Assembly: GCA_001606155.1 (NCBI GenBank)
Contig: LODT01000042.1
Span: 476,963-540,962, forward strand
DNA length: 64,000 nucleotides
DNA from: Tieghemostelium lacteum
Lineage: Eukaryota > Evosea > Eumycetozoa > Dictyosteliales > Raperosteliaceae
Reading direction: 5' to 3'
Positions 63,815-64,000 of the stretch are shown piece by piece. Within the stretch, counting starts at the first letter, position 1; each line of letters opens with the position of its first letter. A program made the position numbers and the translations under genes. The notes beneath the pieces were generated by a model. It was not told where the DNA came from. It was given only the letters and a program-made list of their open reading frames with translations, and did not search any database.

Positions 63815-64000
63815 TACATCAGTTCAATTCGGATTCTGCCGATAATTTATAAAAAAAAAAAAAAATAAAAAAAAAAAAAAATATAATTAATACCCAGATT
63901 AGTTTAAAATAATCTTGATTTTTTCAATATAATATAAATTGATAATTTTATTTAATATTAATTGATAATTTTTGATTACTTTTTTCCAACGTATCTAAAA
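63815..64000. other. Right-edge intergenic sequence
   Basis: The promoter of the methyltransferase gene should lie here, with two long A runs at 63851-63880. No other gene can be seen before the window ends. Confidence 0.4.

Noticed and set aside
1-64000. tRNA genes
   Set aside because: No GTTCGAATC-type B box with a matching A box and acceptor stem was found on either strand.

Overview
The window is nuclear DNA of a social amoeba, most likely a Dictyostelium species. It is very AT-rich, has poly-Asn and poly-Gln tracts from AAT and CAA repeats, short AT-rich GT-AG introns of about 55-160 bp, closely packed genes on both strands, and several dictyostelid-type families (ankyrin-like giants, F-box/LRR proteins, FHA kinase, divergent G-alpha). 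No tRNA, rRNA or CRISPR was found. Exon joins below were worked out by eye from reading frame, splice dinucleotides and family alignment from memory.

Region 1 (1-44.3 kb) is mostly conserved, single-copy genes: a secreted protein (partial), an alpha/beta hydrolase, an endonuclease/exonuclease/phosphatase protein, ribosomal proteins S26 and S13, a ZC3HC1/NIPA-like zinc finger, a degenerate G-alpha-like protein, the ribosome-assembly factor SDA1, a DDB1-CUL4 WD40 adaptor, a CDCA3-like protein with seven DPRSP motifs, an NmrA-like protein, the RNA polymerase III largest subunit, OLA1, an uncharacterised Lys-rich protein, a kinase-only PPIP5K/VIP1-like protein, an atypical Rab, a PPP1R21 (KLRAQ) homologue, a large ankyrin-type protein, an FHA-domain kinase, a TCAIM-like mitochondrial protein head-to-head with an Mrr-type nuclease, a histidine acid phosphatase, a copper P-type ATPase, a small orphan and an ankyrin-TPR protein.

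Region 2 (44.3-58.3 kb) is accessory and unstable: a broken secreted-protein gene, an F-box/LRR gene, a 2.1 kb LTR retrotransposon with target-site duplication, primer-binding site and polypurine tract but no intact pol, a broken GPI-anchored protein gene, an intact papain-family protease, a frameshifted transposon-like gene combining a transposase-like core, a SWIM zinc finger and a Ulp1 protease, a truncated LRR fragment, and a second copy of the 3' end of the ankyrin-TPR gene 13.8 kb from its source.

Region 3 (58.3-64 kb) has a C2-domain protein, two F-box/LRR genes in tandem and a SpoU-type RNA 2'-O-methyltransferase.

The best candidates for something undescribed are the non-autonomous LTR element with its internal 17-residue repeat and RNase-H-like remnant, the SWIM-Ulp1 element, and the CDCA3-like seven-repeat protein.
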